Assembly (NCBI GenBank): GCA_021495925.1
Contig: JAKEKT010000089.1
Location: forward strand, 1 to 64,000
DNA: 64,000 bases
DNA from: Diplodia intermedia
Lineage: Eukaryota > Ascomycota > Dothideomycetes > Botryosphaeriales > Botryosphaeriaceae
Reading direction: 5' to 3'
A model generated the notes under the pieces. The model was not told where the DNA came from and did no database searches. It worked only from the letters and a program-made list of their open reading frames with translations. How positions within the stretch are numbered: position 1 is the stretch's first letter; every line of letters starts with the position of its first letter. Below are positions 1 through 12,453 of this stretch, one piece after another. The position numbers and the translations under genes were made by a program.

Positions 1-153
1 AAGAAGTAAGAAATATTTTAAAAAATAATTTTAAATTAATTCTTTTAAGATTCTATATATTAAAAATAAATATTATAAAATAAAGATATTAGTTCTTTTT
101 ACTTTATTAAAAAGATAGTTTAAAAAGTTATAAATTAAAAGTAAAAAGTATCT

Positions 154-182
154 TACTTTAATAAGAATTAAACTTAAAATCT
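154..182 (-). repeat. tRNA 3'-half-like fragment, copy 1
   Basis: On the minus strand this reads as a T arm, TTAAG TTTAATT CTTAT, followed by TAAAGTA. It matches the 3' half of the 72-nt relic at 317-388 apart from RIP-type changes (TTCGA to TTTAA). The 5' half is not recognisable. Confidence 0.35.
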
Positions 183-240
183 TTTTAAATTAATAAATTA
201 AAGAATTTTAAGAAATTTTATTTATTTATTTATTATTAAT

Positions 241-269
241 TACTTTTATAAGAATTAAACTTAAAATCT
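241..269 (-). repeat. tRNA 3'-half-like fragment, copy 2
   Basis: Second partial copy of the same T-arm-plus-acceptor block, about 87 bp from the first and 76 bp from the 72-nt relic. The three make a short tandem series of tRNA-like pieces in the same orientation. Only the conserved T-loop region can be aligned by eye. Confidence 0.35.
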
Positions 270-316
270 CTTAAAAGAATTTAGAGATTAAAGAATTTTA
301 ATAATTAATAAATAGT

Positions 317-388
317 TACTTTAGTAGAAATCGAACTTAAAACCTTTATTATTCTAACTAAAATCTATATAACTAAACTACTAAAGAA
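317..388 (-). pseudogene. tRNA-like relic, 72 nt
   Basis: Read on the minus strand, this 72-nt stretch has the size and layout of a tRNA. The ends TTCTTTA and TAAAGTA pair at 6 of 7 positions. A box-A-like TAGTTTAGTTAT follows the first arm. The loop TTCGATT sits exactly where the T loop belongs, seven bases plus five from the 3' acceptor strand. A loop TTAGAAT falls at the anticodon position with T at position 33. The D, anticodon and T stems pair poorly, which C-to-T and G-to-A decay could explain. Anticodon identity is not safe to assign. It may be a dead tRNA gene or the head of a tRNA-derived SINE. Confidence 0.4.
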
Positions 389-439
389 TTATATAAATTC
401 TATAAAATAAACTTAACGTTTAATTATATATAGTTTTAG

Positions 440-560
440 TGTTACGATCGGGTTTCTAGAGTCGAATAGTAGGATCGGATTCTAGAAATCCCGCCTACTA
501 AATCGGGTTCTAGAGTAGATAGCTTAGATTATAATTCTTAGAATTATAATCTTTAGTTAT
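440..560 (+). other. possible 5' end of a Gypsy LTR
   Basis: TGTTACG at 440-446 is one of very few TG dinucleotides left in the outer part of the window. TGTTACG is a common first heptamer of fungal Gypsy LTRs. The Gypsy G1 lies downstream in the same orientation once L1, L2 and L4 are removed, so this could be its 5' LTR. No second copy, primer binding site or LTR end was found. Confidence 0.25.
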
Positions 561-1263
561 TATTTATCTATTAGTTTTAGAATTACGTTTCTTTAGCCGT
601 ATTCTTAGTAATTAATAGCTAAAAGACTTAACTATATCTTAAGTTATTCGCTAGAATCTCTATTTACTAGAACCTCTTCTACTATCGTTTATACTAGAAT
701 CTATTTCGGTTTTACTAGTAATCGTCTTTATAAGCTTATTACTAAAGTATCTTTATTTTACTCGCGATTAATTCGAACGAGACTATATCTTTAGCGCTTT
801 CGTATTTCTTATAATACTTCTCTTTTATACTATAATAGAACCTACTAATTCTAGACTTTTCTTTCGTCGATAAATATAATTCTATGACCGCGGATCTTTA
901 GTTTTTTTCTAAACGAAAGAACTAACTAGACTAAATTAATAGTAATCTTTTTTAAGATCTCTATTCTACGCTATAGCGACGTTTCTTCTATAGCTTTTAT
1001 TTATTAGGCCCGGCGCGCTATTTCTCTTTTCTTTACTTTAGAACTCTCTATCTATTTTTCTTTCTTTAATAAATTCTATAATTACGCTATACTTATTTAT
1101 CTCTTCTAAAATTTCTAGTTTTCTATCTTCTTTCTTATTCTACTCTATCGAAATACTAGTATCTACGTTATCTCTAGAAGTTATACGTATCGCGTACTAA
1201 TTACTTATCTTCTAGAACGAGAGTATTTATAATAAGATAGCGGTTCTTTAAGAACACTTAGAT

Positions 1264-1275
1264 TTAATATTATTA
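1264..1275 (+). repeat. L1 target-site duplication, left
   Basis: TTAATATTATTA, identical to 7777-7788. Its simple sequence runs into the (TTA)n tail of L1, so its exact limit is uncertain. Confidence 0.6.
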
Positions 1276-1981
1276 TTATTATTATTATTTAGTTTAACGT
1301 TTCTCTAAAGTCTAAGACTATTAGAGATAAGGTCTCTCTAGAGGGCCCGCTTCTATCTATATATCTAAATATATACGTGCTAGAGGGGGATTCTAGAAGA
1401 CTACTAGAAACGATACGCTTAAAAGCTTAAAAGAGAATAGAAAGCGTAGATAAAATAGAGAAAAGAGTATATAAAATAAAGCGAAAGCTTAGAAAACGAT
1501 ATAAATAAAGATAAAAAGTAAAGTAAGTAAGCTCTCTTCTTAGAGAGAATCTTTTTAACTAGTTAGATTCGTTTAGCTTTCTCTTATATAAATACTAGTA
1601 CTTATCTACTATTTATTATAACTAGCCGAAGTATTACTACTAGTAAACTAACTATATAATTCTACTTCTAAATCTAGAAACTAGAAAAGAATTCTAAATA
1701 GAGATTACTTAATCGAGATTCGAATTCTAACTTTTTAGCTTTATTAGCTTAGTTACTAACTATACTAGATAGCTATAGATACTAGTAGAAATAGCTACTT
1801 TAGCTTAAATATTTACTATTTAGCTATTTTTCTTCGATTTTTACTTGTTTTTACTCTAAATCGAACGCGGCGAACGCGCTAAGAACGAGAAGAAGCTAAA
1901 GAAGAGAATAAAAGAAAGAGAGTAGTATAATAAGTATCTAATAGTATATATTTAGATCTTATTAGATAAGTCGTTTAATTA

Positions 1982-4900
1982 CTATCGTCTAGTAGTAATC
2001 TTTATTTATTCTAAGAACTTAGCCGTTAAGCTAGCTTTTAGAGTTAAGAAAAAGAGATCTAAGAGATTAAGTTAATACTTTTTAAGCCCGTCTTTTAAGA
2101 GAACTCGAGGGCCTCTATAAAGAGAGTAAGAGAGAAATAGATAGCGCGATATTTATTTAGTCGTATAACTATATCTATACTAGTCGTTTTCGGCGTAGTT
2201 AAGACGATAAAGATAAGACTTAAAGTAGCTATATTCGATCTTTAGTTAATAGAAGGCGAAGGCCGTTTCTCTAACTTTTATAGAAGATTTAAGCCGCCGC
2301 TCTATCTCTATACTAAAAATACGTTTATAGAGCGAGTTTAATATTAATTTAAGCTTTATTTTCTACTTCTTATAGATCTTCTACTTAACTTTACTTTAAT
2401 AGAAGCTTAGAGAAGTAAAGACTCTACTTAAAGAGTACTTCGTAACTCTTTTTACGAGCTAATTAACGTACTCGTTATCTAGAACGTTCTTATAGCTAAA
2501 GTATTATTTTAGAGAGACGATATTTTCTCTATCTCTTAGCGTTTTAACTAATCTAATAGCTTAAATTTACTATACTTACTCGGGCGTATTAGCGGGCTTA
2601 CTTAGTCTAAGAATTACGGTCTAGTTATTCGTATAGATTCTTATATCTTTAGAGGCGTGCTCGGCTCTAATAACGAGGTTTAGAGCTATTACTAGTCTCT
2701 CTATCTCGTCGTTATATACTAGATTCTCGAGACTAAGATTCTTATAAATCTAGCGCGTCGAGTTCTCTTTAGATTAGCTAAAGTTAAATACTATTATCTC
2801 GACCTCTACGTATTCACCCGTAGATAGAACGGAGGCGTCGAAATAGATAACTATTTAATTAAAGAATACTCTTTTAACTTTAAGCGCGTAGGCCTTAGCC
2901 TACTTCTCTTTATTTAGAGGGCTAATCGTAGTCGAATAGAATAGTTCGAGTAACTATAGTAAAAAGTAGAAGAATTTAACTACTTCTAAAGACGCGAATT
3001 ATATTTTTAAAAGTAGCTTAATCTTCTCTAACTACGTAGGTCTATTAAGAATCTATTAATCTAGATTAATCTTCTCTAGTTTAATTTAAAGAAAATAGAA
3101 TTCTTCGATTAAATTCGTTCTAAGAGTATATTTTTATAATCGCTCGTTTAAACGAATATTCGCTAGTAGAATTTTACTCTCTATTTCTAGAGAAATTATA
3201 GAGATAGTCTTAAAAATCTCTAGAATCTTTCGTAGAACGAGATTCTAAAGAACTCTAAATTAGTAAATAAACTATTTCTAATTTTTCTAGTAGATTTCGA
3301 AGCCGTAGTCTATAACTATAGTAACGTAAGCTAGATATAGCTAGCGTACTACGTAGAAGAAAAGTCTTCTCTCGATATTAGCTAGTTTAGAGAGACGATA
3401 GAAGACTAAACGAATCTAGCTAACTTTTTTAGATACGTACGTCTTAAAGATAAACTTATAGTTAAAGTAGATTTCTAGCTATTTAATCTATTCTTTAGAT
3501 TCTATTACGTTTCTCGTAGAAAGCGTAATTAAAATAGAATAAAGTTTTAAATCTTTCTTAAAAGAATAAGTAAAGTAAATAAGCTTTATCTTTTTTAAAT
3601 TAAATTTAATATAATTTTTCTATTCTCGCGTATAGAGTCTACTTATCTTCTTCTCTAATATCTTCTTATTACGTTTTTAGCTATTAGAACTAACTATAAG
3701 CGTAATATCGTTAATATAAGAGAGAAATAAAGCTTTAAAGACGAAAAATAACTCTTAAAGATAGATTAAAAAGAGAATAGATAAGACTAAGCTTTCTTAT
3801 AAAATACTTATTTTTATTAGACTAAACTCTTTCTTCTCTTCGTTAAACGCGAGGCTTAATATTTATATAGATATAAATAATTTTATCTACGTAAGTAGAT
3901 TAATTAATATACTAATTTAAGCTATTATAGCTAGAAGTTATTCTTTAGCTACGTAGTTAAAGACGCTTTTAATATTAAGAAAAAGTATAAAGATCTTATA
4001 TTTAAGACGGCGATTCTTCTCTACTTTATTTAATAAAAGTATTATAATATTAATCGCGAATTTCTTTAATCTTCTTCTAATTTAGATATAATAAAGAAGA
4101 TTAAAGATCTTCGCTAGATAGTCTAGTCTTTTAGTTATAATTCGTTCTAGTACTTTTCTAAAATAATTAAGAAGAGAAATAATATAATAAAACTTTAAGT
4201 TTATAATATTACTCTTTCTCTTACTTAAGATTATCTTAATAGCCGTACGCTAGCCCGTTAGATAGTAGTCGTAGGCGAATAGCGTAAAAAAGATCTTATT
4301 AAAGACGCTAGGCTTCGCTTTAAACGTATAAATAATAATTTTCTATATAATAGCGTCTAGTCTCGACGTTTTTTCTTTAATTTACGTAGAGTATATATTC
4401 TTAATTTTTCTTAAACTAAGCTTCGACTAGTTCTAGCGTTTAGAGACGTAGCTTTACTAGTTAAAAAAAATAATAGAAGAGAGCGATAAAAAGAGTTTCT
4501 TTTTAAGAACTAAATACTTTCTCTTAAAACTATCTTCTAAACGTTTTCTTATATACGTATCGTAGCTAATCTTAAAAATTCTAGTATGCGTTCTAGACTT
4601 AGTATAAGCTATAGTCTTAAAGATAGTCTTAAGAGTTTCTTTTTCTAGAAAAGAATTTTAGTATTCGCGTTTAGCTCTCTTAATCGCTTTAAAGTAGATA
4701 TTTTAACTATTTAAGTATCTTTACTTACTCTCTTTCGTACGTAGAGATTTAAAAGTATTAGTCTCTCTTTATAGTTATCTTCGTTCTTCTAAAAGCTTAT
4801 TCGACTATTATAGTTTAAATTAAGCTTCTAGTTTTAATTAGAGAATAGAAAGGTTTATCGCAATAAATATAGTCTAGTTAAGGCTTATCTCTAAAATATC

Positions 4901-5803
4901 TAACGCGAATATTTAGCGAATTAAATCTTCTATTAAGTTTCTAAAAATATCTTTTAATAGAGAATTTAATTCTAGACTTCTTAGAGCTTTAAATACTATC
5001 GTCTCTATCTATTATTTAAAGATTTCTTAAAACTTAGACTAGTTAGTCTTTTTCGTATTAAATCTAGCGATAGTAGCTATCGTAGAAGATTTTATATAGT
5101 CTATCGATTCTAGACTAAATAGAATTATCTTATAATCGAAATTAAAGTTCGTAATTATTTACTAGTCGATAATTCTATTAGCTAAAGCCGGCGTCGCTAA
5201 TATAAAATTAATAACTATCTCTCTCTTTAGATAGAGATAATAAAAGATACTCTTTTCTTCTTTATTTAAGAGAGATAGATTATTCTCTTTAAACTATTTG
5301 ACTAGTTAATTAGCGTTAGACGAGAAAGAAGATTTTAAATTCTACTAGAAATAGTAAATATTAAAATTCTTAATAACTATAGTCTACGTTCTAAAAGATT
5401 ACTATTATAGAACGCGTTTTAGAGTATATTAAGAATCGTTACTCGTTTAGTTCTTCTAATTATATAAGTTAAGTAGCTTAAACTTAGACCTACGCTACTC
5501 TATACTTAAGACTATAAGATTAAAACTTTACTAGAATTTAATCTCTAAATTTATCTTTATTCTTCTAAGAAAGCGAAAAACGTAGATTAATATTTAAGAT
5601 CTAAGATTAAATAAATAGACTAATAGAATTTAAATAAATAAGAGATAATTAATTAATCGAAAGCTTAAGTTCTTATAGAATAAAATATACGATTCTTAAT
5701 AAAGAACTAGATCTATCTTTAACTCTATTATAATATCTAGAATAAATTTCGTTATCGAAATACTTCTATTTAAGTTAGCTTATAGAACTTATAAAGAACT
5801 TAT
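1982..5803 (-). pseudogene. L1 ORF2: endonuclease-RT-RNase H polyprotein, RIP-killed
   Basis: The start is the former ATG, now ATA, at 5801-5803. The end is the TAG at 1982-1984. The length is 3,822 bp, the same as in six other copies, so there is no net insertion or deletion. The domain order is that of L9: AP-type endonuclease, reverse transcriptase, RNase H and a C-terminal tail. The RT catalytic box lies at about 3707-3718 and now reads Tyr-Ile-Asn-Asp, with the first Asp changed to Asn as expected from TGAC to TAAC. Many in-frame TAG and TAA codons stand at Trp and Gln positions. The product would have nicked target DNA, copied the RNA and removed the template. Confidence 0.92.
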
Positions 5804-7138
5804 TTAAAATAAGTTTTATTTAGAGTTCTTTAAAGTATTTCTTAATTCTCTTAGCTTCTTCGTCTTTATAGATACGTCGTAAATATAAAGATGTTTAAAG
5901 ATAGTCTTTTAAGCCTTCTCTTTAATCTTAAACGCGAGAACTAGCGAGCTCGTAGACTACTTTATTCTTCTAGTCTCTAGCGTAAGCTAGTAGAAAACGC
6001 CGATAATCTTTAAATTATTATAGATCTTAATCTTAGTTTAAATAGTCTTACTAAAGTTCTCGCGAGAGAGAATTAAGAGGTTCTATATAAATACGTTATA
6101 TACGGCTACTTTATACTACGTACGGTTCTTCGTAATTAATCGAGTAGAAATAATCTAGTTAATTATTATCTTATTCTTTAAAAGAAATTCGATAAAGAAG
6201 TCTTCGTATATAATAAGTATAATATTCTTTTTTAATAAGAGAGAGACTATTATAATTATAGATTTTATTCTTTTTAGCTAGTCTAAAAACGTCTTATTAA
6301 AGATATTTTATAGACTAAAGAACGAGAAGTTCGCGATTTTTATAGTTAACGTAAGAATAATCTACCGCGTAATTTTTTTAGATATAGAGATCTTTAATTT
6401 CTTTTTTAAAAAAGAAGTAATCTATAGTTCTTCTTTTAATACGATAGTAGCGACTATTAAGATATACGTAGACTAGCTAGATACTATAATTAATTACTAC
6501 GTAGTCTTTAAGCGTTATAAAATCGAGAAGATAGCTCTTTATAAGATCTAGTTTAAAAAGATAATAATAGTAGACTTAAATAAGTTCTTCGTCTTTTTTA
6601 CGAGGTTTATTACGGTCTTTTTAAGAGCTTAAACTTACGTAGTAAGAATCGCGTTAGTCTTATCTATAATTTTACTCGTCTTAATATACTATTATACGAT
6701 CTTAATTAGATCTAGAATAGACCTCTATTTTTTCTTAAAGAGAATAAGATTCGCGGTCTTAACTAAAAGATTAAGTACGTATTTTATAGTCTCTTTTAAT
6801 AATTATAGATTTATTTTAAGTTATCGTACGTTCTCGATATTCGAATTAATATAAGATTTAAAAATAAATTAAGAGTTCGATATTTCTCTTTTCGCGAAAA
6901 AAGTTAGTATAACTCTTAAAAAGAGTCGTTTCTTACGTAGATTCTTTTACGAAAAGAGATTTTTCGCGGATTTAAGATTTAAAAGGTCTAACGTAGCTAC
7001 TATTAAAAGAAGCGTAGACGTAGCTAGAGAGTTCTTAAAGTTTTCTATAGCTATATTTATAGTCTTAAAGTCTATATTCTACGTTAGAGAAGATAGAATA
7101 GGGCTCGAAGAGAATAAATTCTACTTTAAAGAAGATAT
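5800..7138 (-). pseudogene. L1 ORF1: gag-like protein, RIP-killed
   Basis: Aligns with ORF1 of L9 and L7. The start is the ATA at 7136-7138, which matches the ATG still present in L7. In the family, ORF1 encodes the RNA-binding protein that packages the element RNA with ORF2. The span is two bases shorter than in L9. One extra base next to the ORF2 start, shared with L5, means the ORF1 end does not overlap ORF2 in the same way here. Stops are frequent and no long open stretch remains. Confidence 0.8.
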
Positions 7139-7776
7139 TCTAGATTTATAAGAGAATTTCTAAGCTCTTTCTATAAGAAAAACGTATAGAAATAATAGAA
7201 ATAAATAAGAGATAGACTAAAAGTAAATTATTAGCTTTAATTTTATCTAAACTAAGTTATAAATAAAAGAAATTTAAATCGAGACGAGGGCTTTTCTTAA
7301 TTACTTACTTTCTAGAAGTAAACGAAGAGGCCGATAGAGCTAACGCGAATATTAAAGATTTTAAAGAACTAAAAAACGTCTTAGCGTAAAGCTTAAATTA
7401 TAAAAAACGTCTATATATATAAAACTCTTTAGTAAGACTTAAGAAAGAGGCTTTTAATAGACTTTAAAATAAAATTTTTAGGCGTAGAAAAGAGCTATCG
7501 TAATATAACTTTAAAAATAAATTTTATAGTGTCGTATAATTCTTTATATAAAGTTTAGAGCGAATTCGAGTAATTTTTAAAAATAGAGAGAGCTACGAAG
7601 CTTTAGCTAGTCTAGTACTATTTAGAGTATCTCTTTTTCTATATACTACGTAATAGCACGTACGTCTATAAAGCTAAAAATCGAGATTCTAGCTAAGAAA
7701 ATTAAGAACTTTTAAACGATATTAATCTTAGCGTAATTCTTAAGGGTTAAATTTAAAGATAACTCTAGAAGCTATA
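7139..7776 (-). other. L1 5' leader
   Basis: About 640 bp upstream of ORF1, ending at the right in the conserved 5' block (AAGGGTTAAATTTAAAGAT on the plus strand). In LINEs this part holds the internal promoter. No promoter element can be recognised after RIP. Confidence 0.6.
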
Positions 7777-7788
7777 TTAATATTATTA
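7777..7788 (+). repeat. L1 target-site duplication, right
   Basis: TTAATATTATTA, matching 1264-1275. Confidence 0.6.
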
Positions 7789-7842
7789 GTAGTAACTACT
7801 TTTTACTACTATTTAAAGCTATCGCTAGTAGTTTTAAATATT
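7789..7842. other. Host fragment between L1 and L2
   Basis: A 54-bp piece of the DNA that carried L1 and L2 before they inserted. It continues at 14984 once L2 is removed. Too short to assign. Confidence 0.6.
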
Positions 7843-7855
7843 AAGCGATCTACTA
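7843..7855 (+). repeat. L2 target-site duplication, left
   Basis: AAGCGATCTACTA, 13 bp, identical to 14971-14983. It fixes both ends of L2. Confidence 0.9.
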
Positions 7856-8569
7856 TTTATTTATTTATTTATTTATTTAGTTTAACGTCTCTATAGAGTT
7901 TTAGACTATTAAAGATAAGGTTTCTCTAAAGAGCTTATTTCTATCTATATATCTAAATATATACGTGTCTAGAGAAATTTAAGAAGAATACTAGAAATAG
8001 TACGCTTAAAAGCTTAGCGAGAAAATAAAGAGCGAAGAGAATAAAGAAAAGATAAATAAAATAAAGTAAAAGCTTAGAACGCGATAAAAAATAGAGATAA
8101 AAAGTAAAGTAAGTAAGCTCTCTTTTTAAAAAGAGTCTTTTTAGCTAGTTAGATTTATTTAGCTTTCTTCTATCTAAGACTAATACTTACTTACTATTTA
8201 TTATAACTAGCTAAAGTATTACTACTAGCGAACTAGCTATATAACTCTACTTCTAAATTTAGAAATCTAAAAAAGAGCTCTAAATAGAGATTACTTAATT
8301 AAAAATTAAATTTTAGCTTTTTAGTCTTATTAGCTTAGTTATCGACTATACTAGATAGCTATAGATATTAGTAGAAACAACTACTTAAGCTTAAATATTT
8401 ACTATTTAGTTATTTTTCTTTCGTTCTCGTTCGTTTTCGCTCTAAATTAAACGCGGCGCACGCACTAAGAATAAGAAGAAGTAAAAGAAGAGAAATAAAA
8501 AAAAGAAATAAGTATAAATAAGCGTCTAGCGATACGTATTTAGATCTCGTTAGATAAGTCGTTTAATTA

Positions 8570-11500
8570 TTATCATCTAGTAGTAATCTTTATTTATTTT
8601 AAGAACTTAGCTATTAGACTAGCTTCTAGAGTCGAAGAGAAGAGGTTTATAAGTTTAAGTTAATACTTCTTAAGCTTATCTTTTAAGAGAACTCGAGGGC
8701 CTTTATAAAGAAAGTAAGAGAGAAATAGATAACGCGATATCTATCTAGTTATATAGCTATATCTATACTAGTTATTTTCGACGTAGCTAAGATAATAAAG
8801 ATAAGACTTAAAGTAGCTATATTTAATCTTTAGTTAATAGTAGGCGAAGGCCGTTTCTCTAACTTTCGTAGAAGATTTAAGCCGCCGCCCTATCTCTAAA
8901 TTAAAAATACGTTTATAGAACGAGCTTAATATTAATTTAAGCTTTATTTTCTACTTCTTATAGATCTTCTATTTAACTTTACTTCGATAGAAGCTTAGAG
9001 AAGTAGAGACTTTATTTAAAGAGTACTTTATAGCTCTTTTTATAAGTCGATCGACGTACTCGTTATCTAGAACGTTCTCGTAGTTAAAATATTATTCTAA
9101 AGAGATAATATTTTCTCTAGCCCTTAGCGTTTTAGCTAATCTAATAGTCCGAATTTATTATACTTATTTAGGCGTATTAGCGGGCTTACTTAGTCTAAAA
9201 ATCGCGGTCTAGTTATTCGTATAGATTCTTATATCTTTAGAGATATACTCGGCTCTAATAATAAGGTTTAGAGCTATTACTAACCCCTCTATCTCGTCGT
9301 TATATACTAGATTCTCGAAATTAAAATTCTTATAAATCTAGCGCGTTAAGTTCTCTTTAGATTAGTTAAAGTTAAAGGCTATTACTTTAACCTCTACGTA
9401 TTTATTCGTAGATAGAACGAAGACGTTAAAATAGATAGCTATTTAATTAGAGAATATTCTCTTAACTTCGAGCGCGTAAGTTTTAGTCTACTTCTCTTTA
9501 TTTAGAGAGCTAATTATAGTTAAATAGAGTAGTTTAAATAACTATAGTAAAAAGTAGAAGAATTTAACTACTTCTAAAGACGCGAATTATATTTTTAAAA
9601 GTAGCTTAATCTTCTTTAACTACGTAGATCTATCTAGAATTCGTTAATCTAGATTAATCTTCTTTAGTTTAATTTAAAGAGAATAGAATTCTTCGATTAA
9701 ATTTATTCTAAAAGCGTATTTTCGTAACCGCTTATTTAAATAAATATTTACTAGTAGAATTCTACTCTCTATTTCTAGAGAAGTTATAGAGATAGTTTTA
9801 AAGACTTCTAAAATCTTTTATAGAATAAGATTCTAGAGAACTCTTAATTAACGAGTAAACTATCTCTAATTTTTCTAGTAGATTTTAAAGTCGTAGTCTA
9901 TAACTATAGTAACGTAAGCTAAATATAGCTAGCGAACTATATAAAGAAAAAGTCTTCTCTCGACGTTAGCTAGTTTAGAGAGACGATAGAAGGCTAAATA
10001 AGTCTAGCTAACTTTTTTAAATACGTACGTTTTAAAGATAAACTTATAGTTAAAGTAAATTTCTAGCTACTTAATTTATTCTTTAGATTCTATTACGTTT
10101 CTTATAGAAAGCGTAATTAAAATAAAGCGAGGTTTTAAGTCTTTCTTAAAGAAGTAAATAAAATAAATAAGCTTTATCTTCTTTAGATTAAATTTAATAT
10201 AGTTTTTCTAGTCTTATATATAGAGTTTATTTATCTCTTTCTCTAGAATCGTCTTATTACGTTTCTAGCTATTAAAGCTAGCTATAATCGTAATATCGTT
10301 AATATAAGAGAGAAAGAAAGTCTTAGAAACGAAAAATAACTCTTAAAGATAGATTAAGAAGAGAATAAACGAGACTAGACTTTCTTATAAAATATTTATT
10401 TTAATTAGACTAAACTCTTCTTCTTCTTCGTTAAACGCGAGGCTTAATATTTAAATAGATATAAACGATTTTACCTACGTAAGTAGATTAATCGATATAT
10501 TAATTCGAGCTATTATAGCTAAAAGTTATTCTTTAGCCACGTAGTTAAAGACGCTTTTAATATTAAGAAAAAGTATAAAGATTTTATATTTAAAATAATA
10601 ATTCTTCTCTACTTTATTCGATAAAAGTATTACGATATTAATCGCGAATTTCTTTAATCTTTTCTTAATTTAGATATAATAAAGAAGATTAAAGATCTTC
10701 GCTAGATAGTCTAGTCTTTTAGTTGTAATTCGTTCTAGTACTTTTCTAAGATAGTTAAGAAGAGAAATAATATAATAAAACTTTAGATTCGCGATATCGC
10801 TCTTTTTCTTACTTAAGATTATCTTAATAGCCGTACGCTAGCCCGTTAGATAGTAGTTATAGGCGAATAGCGTAGAAAAGATCTTATTAAAGATACTAGA
10901 CTTCGCTCTAAACGTATAAATAATAATTTTCTACGTAATAGTATTTAGTTTTAGCGTTTTTTCTTTAACTTATATAAAGTACGTATCTTTAATTTTTCTT
11001 AAACTAAGCTTCGACTAGTTTTAACGTTTAGAAACGTAGCTTTACTAGTTAAAAGAAGTAATAAAAGAAGATAGTAAAAAGAATCTCTTTTTAAGAGCTA
11101 AATACTTTTTTTTAAAACTATCTTCTAGACGTTTTCTCGTATACGTATCGTAGCTAATCTTAAGAATTCTAGTATACGTTTTAGACTTAGTATAAGCTAT
11201 AGTCTTAAAGATAATTTTAAAAGTTTCTTTTTCTAGAAAAAAATTCTAGTATTCGCGTTTAGTTCTCTTAACTACTTTAAAGTAGATATTTTAATTATTT
11301 AAGTATCTTCGCTTATTCTCTTTCGTACGTAGAGATTTAAAAGCGTTAGTCTCTTTTTATAGTTATCTTCGATCTTCTAAAAGCTCGTTTAACTACTACG
11401 GTTTAGATCGAGCTTCTAGTTTTAATTAGAGAATAGAGAGATCCGCTATAATAAATATAGTTTAGTTAAGACTTATCTTTAGAGTATCTAACGTAAGTAT

Positions 11501-12391
11501 TTAGCGAATCGATTCTTCTATTAAGTCTCTAGAGATATCTTTTAATAAGAGATTTAATTTTAAGCTTTTTAGAACTTTAAATACTATCGTCTTTATCTAT
11601 TATTTAAAGATTTTTTAAAACTTAGACTAGTTAGCTTTTCTCGTATTAAATCTAGCGGTAGTAGCTATCGTAGAGAATTTCGTATAGTCTATTAGTTCTA
11701 GACTAAATAGAATTATCTTATAATTAAAATTAAAGTTCGTAATTATTTACTAGTCGATAATTCTATTAGCTAGAGTTAACGTAGCTAGCGTAAGATTAAT
11801 AATCGTCTCTCTCTCTAGATAAAAGTAATAAAAGATATCTTTTTCTTCTTTATTTAAGAGAGATAGATTATTTTCTTTAAACTATTTAACTAGCTAATTA
11901 GCGCTAGACGAGAAAGAAGATTTCGAATTCTATTAAAAATAGTAAATATTAAAATTCTTAGTAACTATAGCTTACGTTCTAAGAAATTACTATTATAGAA
12001 CGCGTTCTAGAGTATATTAGAAATTATTACCCGTTTAGTTCTTTTAATTATATAAGTTAAGTAGCTTAAACTTAAACCTACGCTACTCTATACTTAAAAC
12101 TATAAGATTAGAACTTTACTAGAATTCGATCTCTAAATTTATCTTTATTTTTCTAAGAAAGCGAGAAACGTAGATTAATATTTAAGATCTAAGATTAGAT
12201 AAATAGACTAAAAGAATTTAGATAAATAAGAGATAATTAATCGATTAAAAGTCTAAGTTCTTATAGAATAAGATATATAGTTCTTAATAAAGAACTAGAT
12301 TTATCTTTAACTCTACTATAATATTTAGAATAGATTTCGTTGCCGAAATACTTCTATTTAAGTTAACTTATAAAACTTATAAAGAACTTAT
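8570..12391 (-). pseudogene. L2 ORF2: endonuclease-RT-RNase H, RIP-killed
   Basis: Runs from the ATA (former ATG) at 12389-12391 to a stop at 8570-8572, exactly 3,822 bp. The RT box YIDD-equivalent starts at 10306. The endonuclease lies toward 12390, RT in the middle and RNase H toward 8570. The frame is unbroken except for stop codons of RIP type, so no indel has accumulated. Domain roles are as described for L9. It is not interrupted by L3, which lies about 60 bp upstream of its start, inside ORF1. Confidence 0.92.
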
Positions 12392-12440
12392 TTAAAATAA
12401 GTTTATTTAAAGTTCTTTAGAGTATTTCTTAGCCCTCTTA

Positions 12441-12453
12441 GCTTCTTTATCTT
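12441..12453 (+). repeat. L3 target-site duplication, left
   Basis: GCTTCTTTATCTT, against GCTTCTTCGCCTT at 13047-13059. The three differences are C-to-T or G-to-A, so the two copies took RIP changes after insertion. Confidence 0.85.

Larger units (their letters stand above)
1..1275. other. RIP-mutated left flank, mostly unassigned
   Basis: No coding frame can be followed here. The first 430 bases are very AT-rich and hold three tRNA-like fragments, listed separately. From about 440 the sequence is less AT-rich and contains related short copies of a GATCGGGTTCTAGAG-like motif near 446, 474 and 510. The stretch ends in the target duplication of L1. By that duplication and those of L2 and L4 it was once continuous with 7789-7855, 14984-15138 and 19502 onward, so it lies upstream of, or in the 5' part of, the Gypsy element G1. 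Confidence 0.6.
1276..7776 (-). mobile_element. L1: full-length Tad1/I-like LINE, RIP-inactivated
   Basis: Complete non-LTR retrotransposon of about 6,501 bp on the minus strand. The 3' end is at the left: a (TAA)n tail, then the terminal block at about 1351-1378 that all copies share. ORF2, ORF1 and the 5' leader follow toward the right. The (TAA)n tail and an extra base at the ORF1/ORF2 junction are shared with L5, so L1 and L5 form one subgroup. CpA and TpG are almost absent. Both ORFs are full of stops that match former Trp and Gln codons. The family copies itself by target-primed reverse transcription. This copy cannot encode a protein but still follows the family reading frames. Confidence 0.93.

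Noticed and set aside
440..1275. Full 5' LTR of G1
   Set aside because: Only the TGTTACG start is suggestive. No repeat partner, LTR end or primer binding site is visible, so it is listed only as a weak possibility.
7855..7885. TTTA runs as independent microsatellites
   Set aside because: Each such run (7855, 12454, 15139, 30026, 37640, 52915, 56240) sits at the 3' end of a LINE copy and is its tail.
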